From assembly GCF_007570825.1 (NCBI RefSeq), contig NZ_SUNB01000001.1:1426001-1490000 (forward strand): 64,000 nt of DNA, written 5' to 3'. Below the pieces are notes generated by a model. The model ran no database searches and was not told the origin of the DNA. It saw only the letters and a list, made by a program, of their open reading frames with translations. Position numbers and translations under genes: made by a program. This DNA comes from Pleionea sediminis. Its GTDB lineage: Bacteria; Pseudomonadota; Gammaproteobacteria; Enterobacterales; Kangiellaceae. Shown one piece after another: positions 54,026 to 62,846 of the stretch (the first letter of the stretch is position 1; each line of letters opens with the position of its first letter).

Positions 54026-56333
54026 TTTCATTTTCCTCTAATTTAATTAGCAACGGTGGTAAAAGTAAAAAATCGACTATCAATGCGATAGCAATCGTCA
54101 TCGCTGTCATCATTCCCATCTCACTGTTCATAGTAAAATCGGATAATGTCATTATGTAAAAACCAGCGACTAACACAATTGTGGTAACGGTGAGTGCCAT
54201 ACCCACTGTTTGAAAAGCATATCGAACCGCATCTTCAGGACTGAGTCCTTTTTCTCGACGAGCTCTCAAATACTTACTTAAAAAATGTACTGTGTCATCG
54301 ACGACAATACCTAGTGTCATCCCGACAACAACAGAAAGTCCCATACCAACATTAGCAACAAACATTCCCCAAATACCAAATGCTAAGGCGGCAGGTAACA
54401 AGTTAGGAATTAAACTTAATACACCAAGCTTAAATGAACGCAGTGCAAACATGAGAATCACTGAAATTAAGATTAGTGCAATCATAGTACCGGAAAGCGA
54501 ACTTTTAATATTTCGCTCACCTATGTGTGCAAACATCATATTAGAACTTGCAGCACCAATGTCATATTGTGGTGCATTTTCCTTAAACCAATCATAAACC
54601 TTGTCTTCTAGTACCAAAAGCTCATTAGAAGATAAGTTATGTAATGTTAGTCCAACTCTAGTAGAGGATTTGTCTAAATTTATCTGATTGGTTAAATCAA
54701 GCCCCTGAGGTAATGACATTTCATACAACAACAAATATTGTGCGGCTAAATCTTTCTGATCAGGAAGCTTGTACCAATCAGGATCGTCACCATGCATGTT
54801 TTTGTTAAGCCTTTTCATAATATTAGTAATTGTTTCAACGTGAATAACTTCAGGCCAAGTTTTAGCTTCATTTGAAAAATTTTCGATGTCTTTTAAGAAC
54901 TCTGGATCACTAATACCATTCGATTCTCCAGTCTTCACGTCGACAAATATATTATAAATACCGGTCAGATTATCACTGGTATAATCCGTATCAGCTCGGA
55001 AAGGAACTTCCTTACTAAAGTATTTAACAAATTCATCATTCAATTGGTTATTCGGAATAAAAAGAATCACTCCGATGCTTGTGATGGCGACAACGGGCAA
55101 TAAAACTTTACGTTTCGCAATCACCCAATCACCGAAGTGATCCATCCAGTGATAAGCTTTTGGCTCCTTTGCGCTCACTTTTACTGGCAAAACCATAATC
55201 AGTGCAGGTAAAAAAGTTACCGAGTAAACAAATGCTAAAGCAACACCTATTGCAACAATGTTTCCAAAATCATGTAATGGAGGTACATCTGAAGCATTCA
55301 TACTTAAGAAACCAATAACCGTAGTTAAGCTGGTTAGAAAAACAGGTGCCATATTGATGCGAAGTGATTCTATCATCGCCTCTGATTTCGAATCTCCTTG
55401 GCGCATGCGTTGGGTAAACGTCACTAGAATATGGACTGCATCAGCAACCCCCATCGTTAATATAACGATCGGAGTACTCATAGCAGGACCCGACATATAC
55501 CCGCCAAACATGAAAAATATTCCCCAGGCACCAATAATTGAAAATCCATTTAAAATGACAGAAGTAATAACACCTGAAACACTTCGAACCATAAACCACA
55601 TAAACAAAGGAATAACAGCCAAAGCCATAATAGGTACAAGAGTCTGTAAATCCCCCAAGGTAGCCTCAGGAAAAGACACGTTCATCATGATCATGCCTGT
55701 CAATCGAACATCTAAGTTCGGATTTCTCTCTTCAACTTGAGCAGCCAAATCACGTACAAAATTAGCGATAATTATAACAGCCTCTTTCTCCTCTTTAGTT
55801 TGAGGATCATCAGGCATTTCGATAGTAACGTTAACGGCAGTAACTTGTTTATTTTCAGAAATTAATCGATTAATAAGTTGGGGTTCACTAACAGCAATAT
55901 TTCCAATTCGCTCGAGATCAGCTTGCGATAAGTTTTCTGGATCAAGAACTAAATCTTCGACGATCATATCGTCGCCTTCAGCATAGGTATATTGATAATT
56001 AGTAATTGAATCGACGCGGGTAGACCTAGGAGTTTGCCAAGCTTCTTCAGTTAACCATTTAATCGTTGATAATGTTTCCTTACTGAAAACTTTTCCATCT
56101 TTCGGTGAAATAACAAACATGACATTATCAGCTTTCGAATAAGTGTCTTGCATTTCTTCAAAAGCTAATAATTCTGGATTTTCTTTAGAGAAAAATATTC
56201 GATAATCACTCTTAAAATCGAACTTAGAAAATCCAGTCATCATACCGGCAACAGATAAAACCGATAAAATTAATACAATCCATCGCCAGCGAATAATCCA
56301 CTCAGCAAACTTAACTGTTTTTGTTTTAGACAT
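53976..56333 (-). CDS. RND/MMPL-family exporter
   Basis: 785 residues. Two repeats each have one helix, a large periplasmic loop (about 40-225 and 430-630) and a five-helix bundle, giving twelve helices in all. SSD-like motifs TMGVADAVHILVTF and VGMTLGIVVDDTVHFLSKY carry the Asp residues used in proton relay. Such pumps, paired with a LolA-like partner, typically move lipids or lipid-like compounds. First gene of the operon with the LolA-like and tetR genes; its expression should respond to the TetR ligand. Confidence 0.92.
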   Translation of the reverse strand: MSKTKTVKFAEWIIRWRWIVLILSVLSVAGMMTGFSKFDFKSDYRIFFSKENPELLAFEEMQDTYSKADNVMFVISPKDGKVFSKETLSTIKWLTEEAWQTPRSTRVDSITNYQYTYAEGDDMIVEDLVLDPENLSQADLERIGNIAVSEPQLINRLISENKQVTAVNVTIEMPDDPQTKEEKEAVIIIANFVRDLAAQVEERNPNLDVRLTGMIMMNVSFPEATLGDLQTLVPIMALAVIPLFMWFMVRSVSGVITSVILNGFSIIGAWGIFFMFGGYMSGPAMSTPIVILTMGVADAVHILVTFTQRMRQGDSKSEAMIESLRINMAPVFLTSLTTVIGFLSMNASDVPPLHDFGNIVAIGVALAFVYSVTFLPALIMVLPVKVSAKEPKAYHWMDHFGDWVIAKRKVLLPVVAITSIGVILFIPNNQLNDEFVKYFSKEVPFRADTDYTSDNLTGIYNIFVDVKTGESNGISDPEFLKDIENFSNEAKTWPEVIHVETITNIMKRLNKNMHGDDPDWYKLPDQKDLAAQYLLLYEMSLPQGLDLTNQINLDKSSTRVGLTLHNLSSNELLVLEDKVYDWFKENAPQYDIGAASSNMMFAHIGERNIKSSLSGTMIALILISVILMFALRSFKLGVLSLIPNLLPAALAFGIWGMFVANVGMGLSVVVGMTLGIVVDDTVHFLSKYLRARREKGLSPEDAVRYAFQTVGMALTVTTIVLVAGFYIMTLSDFTMNSEMGMMTAMTIAIALIVDFLLLPPLLIKLEENENAETRSDSKLAESTTV

Positions 56334-56425
56334 TTATGTCTCTCCCTCAGACTGAGCTATACATGTTATAAAGCACAGTTAGAAATAACGTTCAGTAGAT
56401 TTAGGTTGATTTTTAGACTTCAGCG

Positions 56426-56455
56426 AGTATATAAACAGACTAGTTGGTTTGTCAA
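56426..56455 (-). promoter_or_regulatory. Promoter of the RND-LolA-TetR operon
   Basis: Minus-strand -35 TTGACA (56455-56450, perfect consensus), 18-bp spacer and -10 TATACT (56431-56426); an overlapping TATATA gives a 16-bp spacer. It is about 95 bases before the pump ATG. The spacer is occupied by a dyad, as expected for a repressed promoter. Confidence 0.75.
56435..56452. promoter_or_regulatory. Probable TetR operator
   Basis: ACAGAC-TAGTTG-GTTTGT: half-sites ACAGAC and ACAAAC (on the other strand) separated by 6 bp. It overlaps the -35 and fills most of the spacer of the exporter promoter. Position and dyad spacing suit autoregulation by the TetR protein encoded at the end of the operon. 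Confidence 0.6.
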
Positions 56456-56620
56456 ATATACATTGAACACAGAAATTATAAAGTTGTGATACGAATCATA
56501 ATATTTTTGTGATATAGATAAGATATGCTTTAGATAAGTCTCGATTTCAAAAGCCATTTGATTTTTCAGATTATCTGCACTTACATTAATAGCAACAATA
56601 ATAAATCTAGGACAACAGAT

Positions 56621-56896
56621 ATGAAGTGGGCACTAACTATTCTTTCTGCACTTATTTTGGGAGGGTGCGCGAATTGGTCTTCTAGCAATACCGTTAGTAC
56701 TGATTGGTATAAAATAGGTTACCAAGAAGCACTCAACGGTTATACGGCAAATTGGCGCAATAATTATCACAAAGTGGTCGAAGCGCCCGAAAATTTTGAT
56801 TCTGAACAATACTCTAAGGGCTTTAAAGCAGGAAAAAACGAGCAGTGCCAACAAACAGACTGTAATCAAAAAGAAGTTCTAGCCGATGAGTCATAA
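56621..56896 (+). CDS. Small lipoprotein, DUF2799-like
   Basis: 91 residues from the ATG at 56621 with AGGA upstream. The lipoprotein signal MKWALTILSALILGGC has its Cys at 16. The mature part has WYKIGYQEALNGY and a repeated YSKGFKAG pattern similar to DUF2799 lipoproteins, and a CQQTDC pair near the end. Probably anchored in the outer membrane; function unknown. The frame is open upstream to a TTG at 56558, but the lipobox fixes the start. Confidence 0.75.
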   Translation: MKWALTILSALILGGCANWSSSNTVSTDWYKIGYQEALNGYTANWRNNYHKVVEAPENFDSEQYSKGFKAGKNEQCQQTDCNQKEVLADES

Positions 56897-56972
56897 ATAG
56901 TTTAGATATTTAGCATTCCTAAAACCCACTTAAAGCGATAGACTAAGGCCATTCTCGATTAACATTTGTTTT

Positions 56973-57734
56973 ATGGCCTTTTCTCAGCTCTACACGACTT
57001 CCTTAGAACTCGCCAATGAATTTCAGCCCTATGGAAAAATTCAATTGGTAGACGATGTTTCTCTATCTGATGAAAACTGGTTTTTAGTGAAAAAAGATGA
57101 TTGTCTGTCACTAAACGGACTTCTTTTAAACGATTTTTTTTCTCTAAGCTTTAATTTTTTATCGGGTAACTTGAAATACCGAACGCAACATGGAGGCGGG
57201 CGTAAAGAACCATTAGCAAAAGCGATTGGTTTAAAAAATAATGCAACGCCTACCGTTATCGATGCTACTGCCGGGATGGGCAGAGAAGCGTTTTTATTAG
57301 CATCGATGGGATGTCAAGTAACTGCTTATGAACGCAATCCAATCATTTATTTTTTACTGAAAGATGCTGTTAGAAGACTCGAAAATAACGGTGACTTCCA
57401 AATTAAAAAAGTCAGCTTACAAGTCAAGCACTGTAATAGCATCGATACACTAGGGAACCTAACTGTACCCCTTAAACCAGATGTCGTGTATCTTGATCCG
57501 ATGTTTCCAGAAAGAACAAAGTCTGCAGCGGTAAAAAAGGAAATGCGCATTTTTAAACAACTAGCAGGCAATGATGAAGACGATGCACAGCTTCTAAAAG
57601 CATCTCTAGGTGCAGCTCTAAAAAGAGTCGTCGTTAAGCGTCCAGGTCAAGCACCATTTATTAATAATATGAAACCAGATCACCAAATCCTCTCGAAAAA
57701 GCACCGATTTGATGTGTATGTCACTGCAAAATAA
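56973..57734 (+). CDS. rsmJ: 16S rRNA guanine-N2 methyltransferase RsmJ
   Basis: 253 residues. The SAM-binding motif DATAGMGREAFLLASMG is followed by VTAYERNPIIYFLLKDAVRRL, the catalytic-site region VVYLDPMFPERTKSAAVKKEM, and VVKRPGQAPFI near the C-terminus, with the early motif LKYRTQHGGGRKEPLAKAIG. These identify RsmJ (YhiQ), which methylates G1516 of 16S rRNA. Length agrees with the Escherichia coli protein. No ribosome binding site is obvious. Confidence 0.94.
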   Translation: MAFSQLYTTSLELANEFQPYGKIQLVDDVSLSDENWFLVKKDDCLSLNGLLLNDFFSLSFNFLSGNLKYRTQHGGGRKEPLAKAIGLKNNATPTVIDATAGMGREAFLLASMGCQVTAYERNPIIYFLLKDAVRRLENNGDFQIKKVSLQVKHCNSIDTLGNLTVPLKPDVVYLDPMFPERTKSAAVKKEMRIFKQLAGNDEDDAQLLKASLGAALKRVVVKRPGQAPFINNMKPDHQILSKKHRFDVYVTAK

Positions 57735-57760
57735 GTTTCTATATTATTGTTTATAGATTC

Positions 57761-58176
57761 CTAATGATGAATGACTTGTTCTCGCAAAGGTGCCAAACGG
57801 GCCAATAATTGATTTTGTGTTCTGATATTAACATTCGCTTCTTCCATAGCATTAATCAATAGTTCGACTAAGTGATTAAAATCCGATTTATTAATATTCA
57901 TTCCCGTATGAATATCAACCATCGAATCACCATCATATCGACACGGCCCATCACTCACATCACACAAATGTAAATTCAAACCTCGCCTAAAGTGAGAAAT
58001 ATTGGTCTTAGCAAAATAATGAAATATTTCTTTATCTTTACCAATATTTTTAATTAAATTATCAGTGATTTTTTCAATACCTTCCTTTCCGCCAAGTCTT
58101 TTGTATAGCGTCTCTTTTTTTGTCGTAGCACAACTTGATAAAAAAATAGGATAACTGTTAAAATAAATATTTTCAT
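57761..58176 (-). CDS. Group I truncated haemoglobin lipoprotein, apparently frameshifted
   Basis: The haemoglobin domain is intact: LYKRLGGKEGIEKITDNLI, a distal-side FHYF segment and the proximal His in DIHTGMNI. But the open frame only reaches a TTG at 58183 and starts with a non-signal sequence. The obvious start is the ATG at 58176, directly after the TAG of the DUF3034 gene; it reads MKIFILTVILFF and would continue LSSCATTKK, a perfect lipoprotein signal, if the T7 run (58140-58146) had one more T. So this is a one-base deletion, a sequencing error or slippage. With the frame restored the product is about 138 residues, lipid-anchored and haem-binding (O2 or NO). Confidence 0.82.
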
Positions 58177-59004
58177 CTACCAATATCCTGTAAATGACAT
58201 GTACCAGCCTGTTTGGCCTTTTATAGTTGCGATTTTTCCGAGGTCGACATAAGCCAGTGTGGCGCTTACGTTTTTATTGGGAAACCAAGCAATGAATATA
58301 TCCGACCAGTTTGATTCATCTAACTGCAAGTTATCTGGTTTTTCACGAAACTCTATACCTAATGCTAATTCAGGATCTAGAATTATTGCCGTAGAAATTT
58401 CGGCCATCCATTTAGCCTCTTTAGTTCCGCTACCAAAACCTAGCAATCCCATCTCATTAGCTTTGGTGCGTCGTAAAGTAGTATTCCAAAGCCAGTTATA
58501 ACCACCTAGCGCACCTAAATGAAGTTTGCTCGCCGCAATATAAAAATCAGTCCCGCTTCTTTTTGCAGCACCTAACGCGAAAGGTACAGTTGGATCATCT
58601 AGTTTTTTAAACTGAACTCCAAGACTCAACATTGGCCATTTTGAATAGATTAAATCACCCGTAAGTTTTATTTTGGCGCCTGTTATATTCTGCTCTAAAT
58701 CTAAAGCCAGTGGATGTACTCTAAAAAGCTGCTTTGCATAAGACAATTCAATTTGGTCATATGCACTAAATTGAATACCACAAGAGGTTAATGCAAAGTC
58801 TTCAACAATCGCACGAGAACAGAAAGCATTAGCGGAATATTCATTATCTGTCGCATATCCCGCGACTCCCGACCAGGGAACCAATCCGCCTCCAGCCGAA
58901 CCTTCAATTTGGGAAACACCGGGAGCTGCTATCAACTTTCCTTTAGAGTAAAGACTATTAATGTTCAAAAATAATATTGTAAATAGAAAAATGTACTTAC
59001 TCAT
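58177..59004 (-). CDS. DUF3034 outer-membrane-like protein
   Basis: 275 residues with a signal peptide (about 1-20). The mature protein alternates polar and aromatic residues and ends GWYMSFTGYW, a C-terminal aromatic typical of beta-barrel outer-membrane proteins. IEGSAGGGLVPWSGVAGYATDNE and ANAFCSRAIVEDFALTSCGIQFSAYDQIELSYAKQ fit the DUF3034 family; the second segment holds a likely disulphide. It overlaps the GGDEF-EAL gene by 8 bases upstream, and its TAG abuts the ATG of the haemoglobin gene. Its role is unknown; I suspect a porin-like or sensor partner. Confidence 0.85.
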   Translation of the reverse strand: MSKYIFLFTILFLNINSLYSKGKLIAAPGVSQIEGSAGGGLVPWSGVAGYATDNEYSANAFCSRAIVEDFALTSCGIQFSAYDQIELSYAKQLFRVHPLALDLEQNITGAKIKLTGDLIYSKWPMLSLGVQFKKLDDPTVPFALGAAKRSGTDFYIAASKLHLGALGGYNWLWNTTLRRTKANEMGLLGFGSGTKEAKWMAEISTAIILDPELALGIEFREKPDNLQLDESNWSDIFIAWFPNKNVSATLAYVDLGKIATIKGQTGWYMSFTGYW

Positions 59005-60952
59005 ATTTTTTATACCATTGGCTAAAATCTTCCGCGTTGAGTGGTCGTGACAAAAAGTAACCTTGTATATGATCGCACTTCATAGTTTCTAGAATTTTTA
59101 GACTTTCCTCATTCTCAACACCTTCAGCTACAACGTGCATTCCTAAACGATGCCCGAGATTAATCGTAGATTCAACGATCTTTTGGTCGACCTCTGATTC
59201 ACTCAGAGTCATGATAAAGCTCTTATCAATTTTTAATTCATCAACGGGTAACTGTTTAAGTTTATTAAGAGATGACTGTCCTATTCCATAGTCATCGACA
59301 GACACAGAAATACCAATCGTCTTGAGATGGTTAAGTCGCGTAATTATTCTATCTTCATTATTCATTATGTCTCTTTCAGTTAACTCTAATGTAACTTGAT
59401 TAGCCTTTATTTCATGCTCCTCGAGTTGCTCAAGTAGGAACTCAAGAAAGTCAGGATGCGACAAGTCTTGCGCTGAAACATTAATAGCTACGTGTACTGA
59501 AATACCTTCTTCTTTCCATTGTGTTACTTGTTGAAATACCTTACGAATTACCCAGTGAGTTAACTCAACGATTAGACCGGACTTTTCAGCAAGGTCGACA
59601 AAAAATTCTGGAGAAATCCACTCTCCATTATTATTCCATCGAATAAGACACTCTACCTTATCAATAGTTGACGAGTTTAAATTAAGTTTTGGTTGATAAG
59701 CCATAAACAGTGATCCATCATCATCGGATAATACCGATCGTAGCTGTTCTATGGTTTTTAGCCTGGTTAGATGGGCTTCGTCTTCACCTTCTTTGTAATA
59801 ACGAAGAGCAACTTCTTCTTGAGATGCTGCGTCAAGAGCTATAGTCGTGCGACGAATGAGATCTCTTGCTGATAATCCATCTCTTGGATATACAGCCGCT
59901 CCGATAAAGAAATTCATAGAAAACTTTAAATCATCAATATTAAATGGTTCTTTAAGTGAATCTAAAAATTCCTTAGCAACATCCTCTATTGTCTGTTTAT
60001 CTTTAATAGCAAGGATTGATAGAAACTCATCTCCACTTAATCTACCGTGTAGCGCGTCATCGCAATCACTGAACGAAGAGAGTCTATCGGCAACGGCCTT
60101 TAAACACTTGTCCCCAACAGTAGCACCTAAAGAATCGTTAATTCCCTTAAATCCTCGAATGTCAATCGATATTAGTAGAATTTGACGATAGCGGTTTAAA
60201 ATTATGCCTAATTTAGAAATTAACGAGTACCTATTGTATAGGCCTGTTAGTATGTCATGCTCGGCTTGAAACTTTATCTCTCTTTCTCTAGAGGCAATTT
60301 CTGTTCCCATAGTTTTGAACCTACGAAAAAGTCGTTCAACTTCCACAGAAGCTTTATTTTTCAAGTCTTCTGATAAGTAATTACCTTTAGCAAACTCTTT
60401 GGTCATCGATACAAGTGCTTTCAACGGTTTTGTAAGACTACCGGCCATAAACCTACTAGTTAATATGCCAATAAACAAAATTAGTAATGAGAATCCAATA
60501 CTTGAAAATATTAGAGAATCAAATGCTTTATAAGAAGAATTTAAACTTGCAGATAATTGGGCAGAAATATTATAAGGTGCTTTCGAATATTCAATAATTT
60601 TATTTTTATATGAATCACGTTTAAAAATAAAAAAATAGGGTTGTTCTTGATTAAAAAGCGAATAATCATTATTTTTGTCAAACGAACTAATAATTATTCT
60701 ATTTTCTAAGAGGAATGAAACATCCACAGAAGTTAGTCGTTTTAGTTCCGACATTACTTTATCATTAAATTTAAAGCCAATAATTGAGTAACCAATTATT
60801 CGTGGCGCTTTGACAGGTAAAATGATAATTTCATATAACTCTTGATTAAAAACCAAAAACTGTAATTTCATTTTGTTGATCACTGGAAATGATATTTCTA
60901 GAGAAGTCAATATTGTCATTATTACTGCTAATGGTTGATGAAATAATTTCAC
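58997..60952 (-). CDS. GGDEF-EAL protein, C-terminal part of a frameshifted gene
   Basis: Open frame of 651 codons; the first 35 or so are out of the true frame. Real sequence begins near 60848 (NQELYEIIILPVKAPRIIGY, end of a cache domain). A membrane helix (about 147-170), HAMP, GGDEF (about 232-395; loop is SGDEF, so cyclase activity is uncertain) and EAL (about 405-650) follow. The EAL domain reads ECLIRW in place of EAL-R but retains the metal and catalytic residues: INVSAQD, ELTER, DDYGIG, LKIDKSF, AEGVE and Q in IQGYF. It is therefore likely a c-di-GMP phosphodiesterase. The missing N-terminus is at 60846-61283. Confidence 0.85.
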   Translation of the reverse strand: MKLFHQPLAVIMTILTSLEISFPVINKMKLQFLVFNQELYEIIILPVKAPRIIGYSIIGFKFNDKVMSELKRLTSVDVSFLLENRIIISSFDKNNDYSLFNQEQPYFFIFKRDSYKNKIIEYSKAPYNISAQLSASLNSSYKAFDSLIFSSIGFSLLILFIGILTSRFMAGSLTKPLKALVSMTKEFAKGNYLSEDLKNKASVEVERLFRRFKTMGTEIASREREIKFQAEHDILTGLYNRYSLISKLGIILNRYRQILLISIDIRGFKGINDSLGATVGDKCLKAVADRLSSFSDCDDALHGRLSGDEFLSILAIKDKQTIEDVAKEFLDSLKEPFNIDDLKFSMNFFIGAAVYPRDGLSARDLIRRTTIALDAASQEEVALRYYKEGEDEAHLTRLKTIEQLRSVLSDDDGSLFMAYQPKLNLNSSTIDKVECLIRWNNNGEWISPEFFVDLAEKSGLIVELTHWVIRKVFQQVTQWKEEGISVHVAINVSAQDLSHPDFLEFLLEQLEEHEIKANQVTLELTERDIMNNEDRIITRLNHLKTIGISVSVDDYGIGQSSLNKLKQLPVDELKIDKSFIMTLSESEVDQKIVESTINLGHRLGMHVVAEGVENEESLKILETMKCDHIQGYFLSRPLNAEDFSQWYKKYE

Positions 60953-61283
60953 CGCTTCGTGATATTAAAACCATAATATCAGAATTAATTCTTGATCCAT
61001 GATTGACAAGTACACTTTTAATCGTTTCCGAGTCTTTAGTAGCGACAGCTTGTTTGAAGCCAAAATCAGATGTCAGAACGATAGCGGCTGTTCGGAGTAG
61101 TTCTTCTTTCGCATAAAGATATTCTTTTAGTACATTTTCTGCATTCTCTATTTTTTCATTAATAACATCATCGTTAAAATAACTTATGTTCCACCAAAAG
61201 ATTGAGATAAGAGAAAAACTTGTTAGACAGACAAGGATGACACACAGGGAGATTATTTGCGTTTTTAAGCTACTTTGAATCAT
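60846..61283 (-). CDS. Cache sensor, N-terminal part of the frameshifted GGDEF-EAL gene
   Basis: 145 codons: a membrane helix (about 9-31), then a periplasmic helix-plus-sheet region (INEKIENAENVLKEYLYAKEELLRTAAIVLTSD; IMVLISRSGEIISST) typical of a double-cache input domain. The frame ends at TAA in GGT-TTT-TAA. Removing one T from the T5 run (60848-60852) gives ITVFGFNQELYEIIILPVKAP and joins it smoothly to the downstream frame. The combined protein would be about 761 residues. Its ATG overlaps the stop of the cupredoxin gene by 4 bases. Confidence 0.8.
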   Translation of the reverse strand: MIQSSLKTQIISLCVILVCLTSFSLISIFWWNISYFNDDVINEKIENAENVLKEYLYAKEELLRTAAIVLTSDFGFKQAVATKDSETIKSVLVNHGSRINSDIMVLISRSGEIISSTISSNNDNIDFSRNIISSDQQNEITVFGF

Positions 61284-61930
61284 TGTCCAAAAACATCTTC
61301 AAAAGTATTTCGAGGTTCAGGATTTTGTAAGCTTAAAGTAATAACGTAATGATTACCTTGTATCTCGAGTTTTCTAAGAGAATAAGAGTTGTAAGAATCT
61401 GGTCCAGTGGCTTTAAGAGCATGCCAAACACGCACATTATCAAACGGTAGTTGGGTATTAAATTCCGCTAATCCAAATTCGTCTGTAAGTGCATGAAGAT
61501 TTGATTTAGCAACATAGATATAACCCACCATTGAATCATGTATATTGCATCCGAGAATAACAACGCCCGACTTAGGAAACTCTATTGGCGCCTTTGGTTT
61601 ATCCGCATAGAGCTTGAGTTCAAAGGTTTTAGTCGGAGAAAAAGAATAAACATGGTGCCGTATATTGTCACTGTTTGGAAAATCGACTTTACCACCCTGA
61701 TTGATGATAACCACCTTAGGCTTGAACGCTTTATTAACCTGATCGATTATATGGGTTTTCTTATTTTTCTGATGCGTTGAATCACTCGACTTAATATCAA
61801 GTTCTAACACCGCGTTAATGATCGGTTTACCATTTTGATCAATGACTTTGAAGTGAGTTTCTTCCGCAAAGTTCAGTGATAAATATCCAGTAAAAAATAG
61901 TGATAAGCATATTGTCCGAAGACTTGTCAT
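61280..61930 (-). CDS. Periplasmic cupredoxin-like protein (methylamine-utilisation-protein family)
   Basis: 216 residues with a signal peptide (about 1-22). A plastocyanin-like fold is indicated: VNKAFKPKVVIINQGGKVDF, then His92/His93 (NIRHHVYSFS), and Cys128, His131 and Met134 in GVVILGCNIHDSMVGYI. This is a full His-Cys-His-Met type-1 copper set. Such proteins are often annotated methylamine utilisation protein without evidence of that role. It is the first gene of the four-gene operon and may deliver electrons or sense copper for the membrane GGDEF-EAL partner. Confidence 0.85.
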   Translation of the reverse strand: MTSLRTICLSLFFTGYLSLNFAEETHFKVIDQNGKPIINAVLELDIKSSDSTHQKNKKTHIIDQVNKAFKPKVVIINQGGKVDFPNSDNIRHHVYSFSPTKTFELKLYADKPKAPIEFPKSGVVILGCNIHDSMVGYIYVAKSNLHALTDEFGLAEFNTQLPFDNVRVWHALKATGPDSYNSYSLRKLEIQGNHYVITLSLQNPEPRNTFEDVFGQ

Positions 61931-62105
61931 AGAATTTAAGTATTATTGTTCGAAGTATAGCGTCGCGTCATTTAATAATAGAAAAGAACCGTAAATTCAG
62001 CCAGTTAAGTTGTAAAGAATTCCTTTCCTTGAAACTGATGGAAACGTTACTTTTCATGTTAAAATAACTAATCGGCGGCTTAAAGCGACTAGAGTAAACT
62101 TTTAA

Positions 62106-62831
62106 ATGTCACGCTTTTCTATTTTATACCATGATTCCAATCTTATAGCGGTCAACAAACCTGCTGGTTTACTCGTTCATAAAAGCGAAATTGACAAATA
62201 TGAAACAGAATTTTTGATTCAACAATTACGAGATGCTATTGGACAAAAGGTTTATCCCGCGCATCGATTAGACAAACCCACCTCAGGCGTAATTCTTTTT
62301 GCGCTGAGTAAAGATGCACTTGTTTTTTTGAGTCGACAGTTTGAAGAGAATAAAGTAAGAAAATGCTATTGGGCTATTGTTCGAGGTTTAACACCCGCGC
62401 AACTAGATATTGACCATCCTCTCAAAGAGAAAGCTGTATTCAAAAGCCAAGATTCAGAGTTGCTAAAAACCAAAAATGCATTAACAAGCCTAAAAACTTT
62501 ACATAATTTCGAAATTGATGAGCCTGTTGATCGCTACCCTAAAACGCGCTATTCACTGGTTGAGCTATCCCCACAAACCGGACGACGCCACCAGTTGAGA
62601 CGGCACATGAAGCATATTTCACATCCAATAATTGGCGATACCTCTTACGGAAAAACCCCACACAATCAATATTTTAGAAATAAGTTAAATTGTCATCGGT
62701 TATTGCTTCATGCTCAAAAGCTGGAAATTGCTCAGCCAAATGGAGATATTTTGACAGTTACAGCAGATCTCGACGAGCAATTTGAATCAGCTTTATGGAA
62801 TCTTCGGAAATTAAATTCTTGGACTAATTAA
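62106..62831 (+). CDS. truC: tRNA pseudouridine(65) synthase TruC
   Basis: 241 residues. RluA-family core: ILYHDSNLIAVNKPAGLLVH, catalytic HRLDKPTSGV with Asp56, YWAIVRGL, LVELSPQTGRRHQLRRHM, HPIIGDTSYGK and RLLLHAQKLEI. The lack of an S4 domain and this motif spacing fit TruC, which makes pseudouridine 65 in tRNA. It diverges from the cupredoxin operon across a 175-bp gap. Confidence 0.9.
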   Translation: MSRFSILYHDSNLIAVNKPAGLLVHKSEIDKYETEFLIQQLRDAIGQKVYPAHRLDKPTSGVILFALSKDALVFLSRQFEENKVRKCYWAIVRGLTPAQLDIDHPLKEKAVFKSQDSELLKTKNALTSLKTLHNFEIDEPVDRYPKTRYSLVELSPQTGRRHQLRRHMKHISHPIIGDTSYGKTPHNQYFRNKLNCHRLLLHAQKLEIAQPNGDILTVTADLDEQFESALWNLRKLNSWTN

Positions 62832-62846
62832 TTCGCGAGTATTTGA

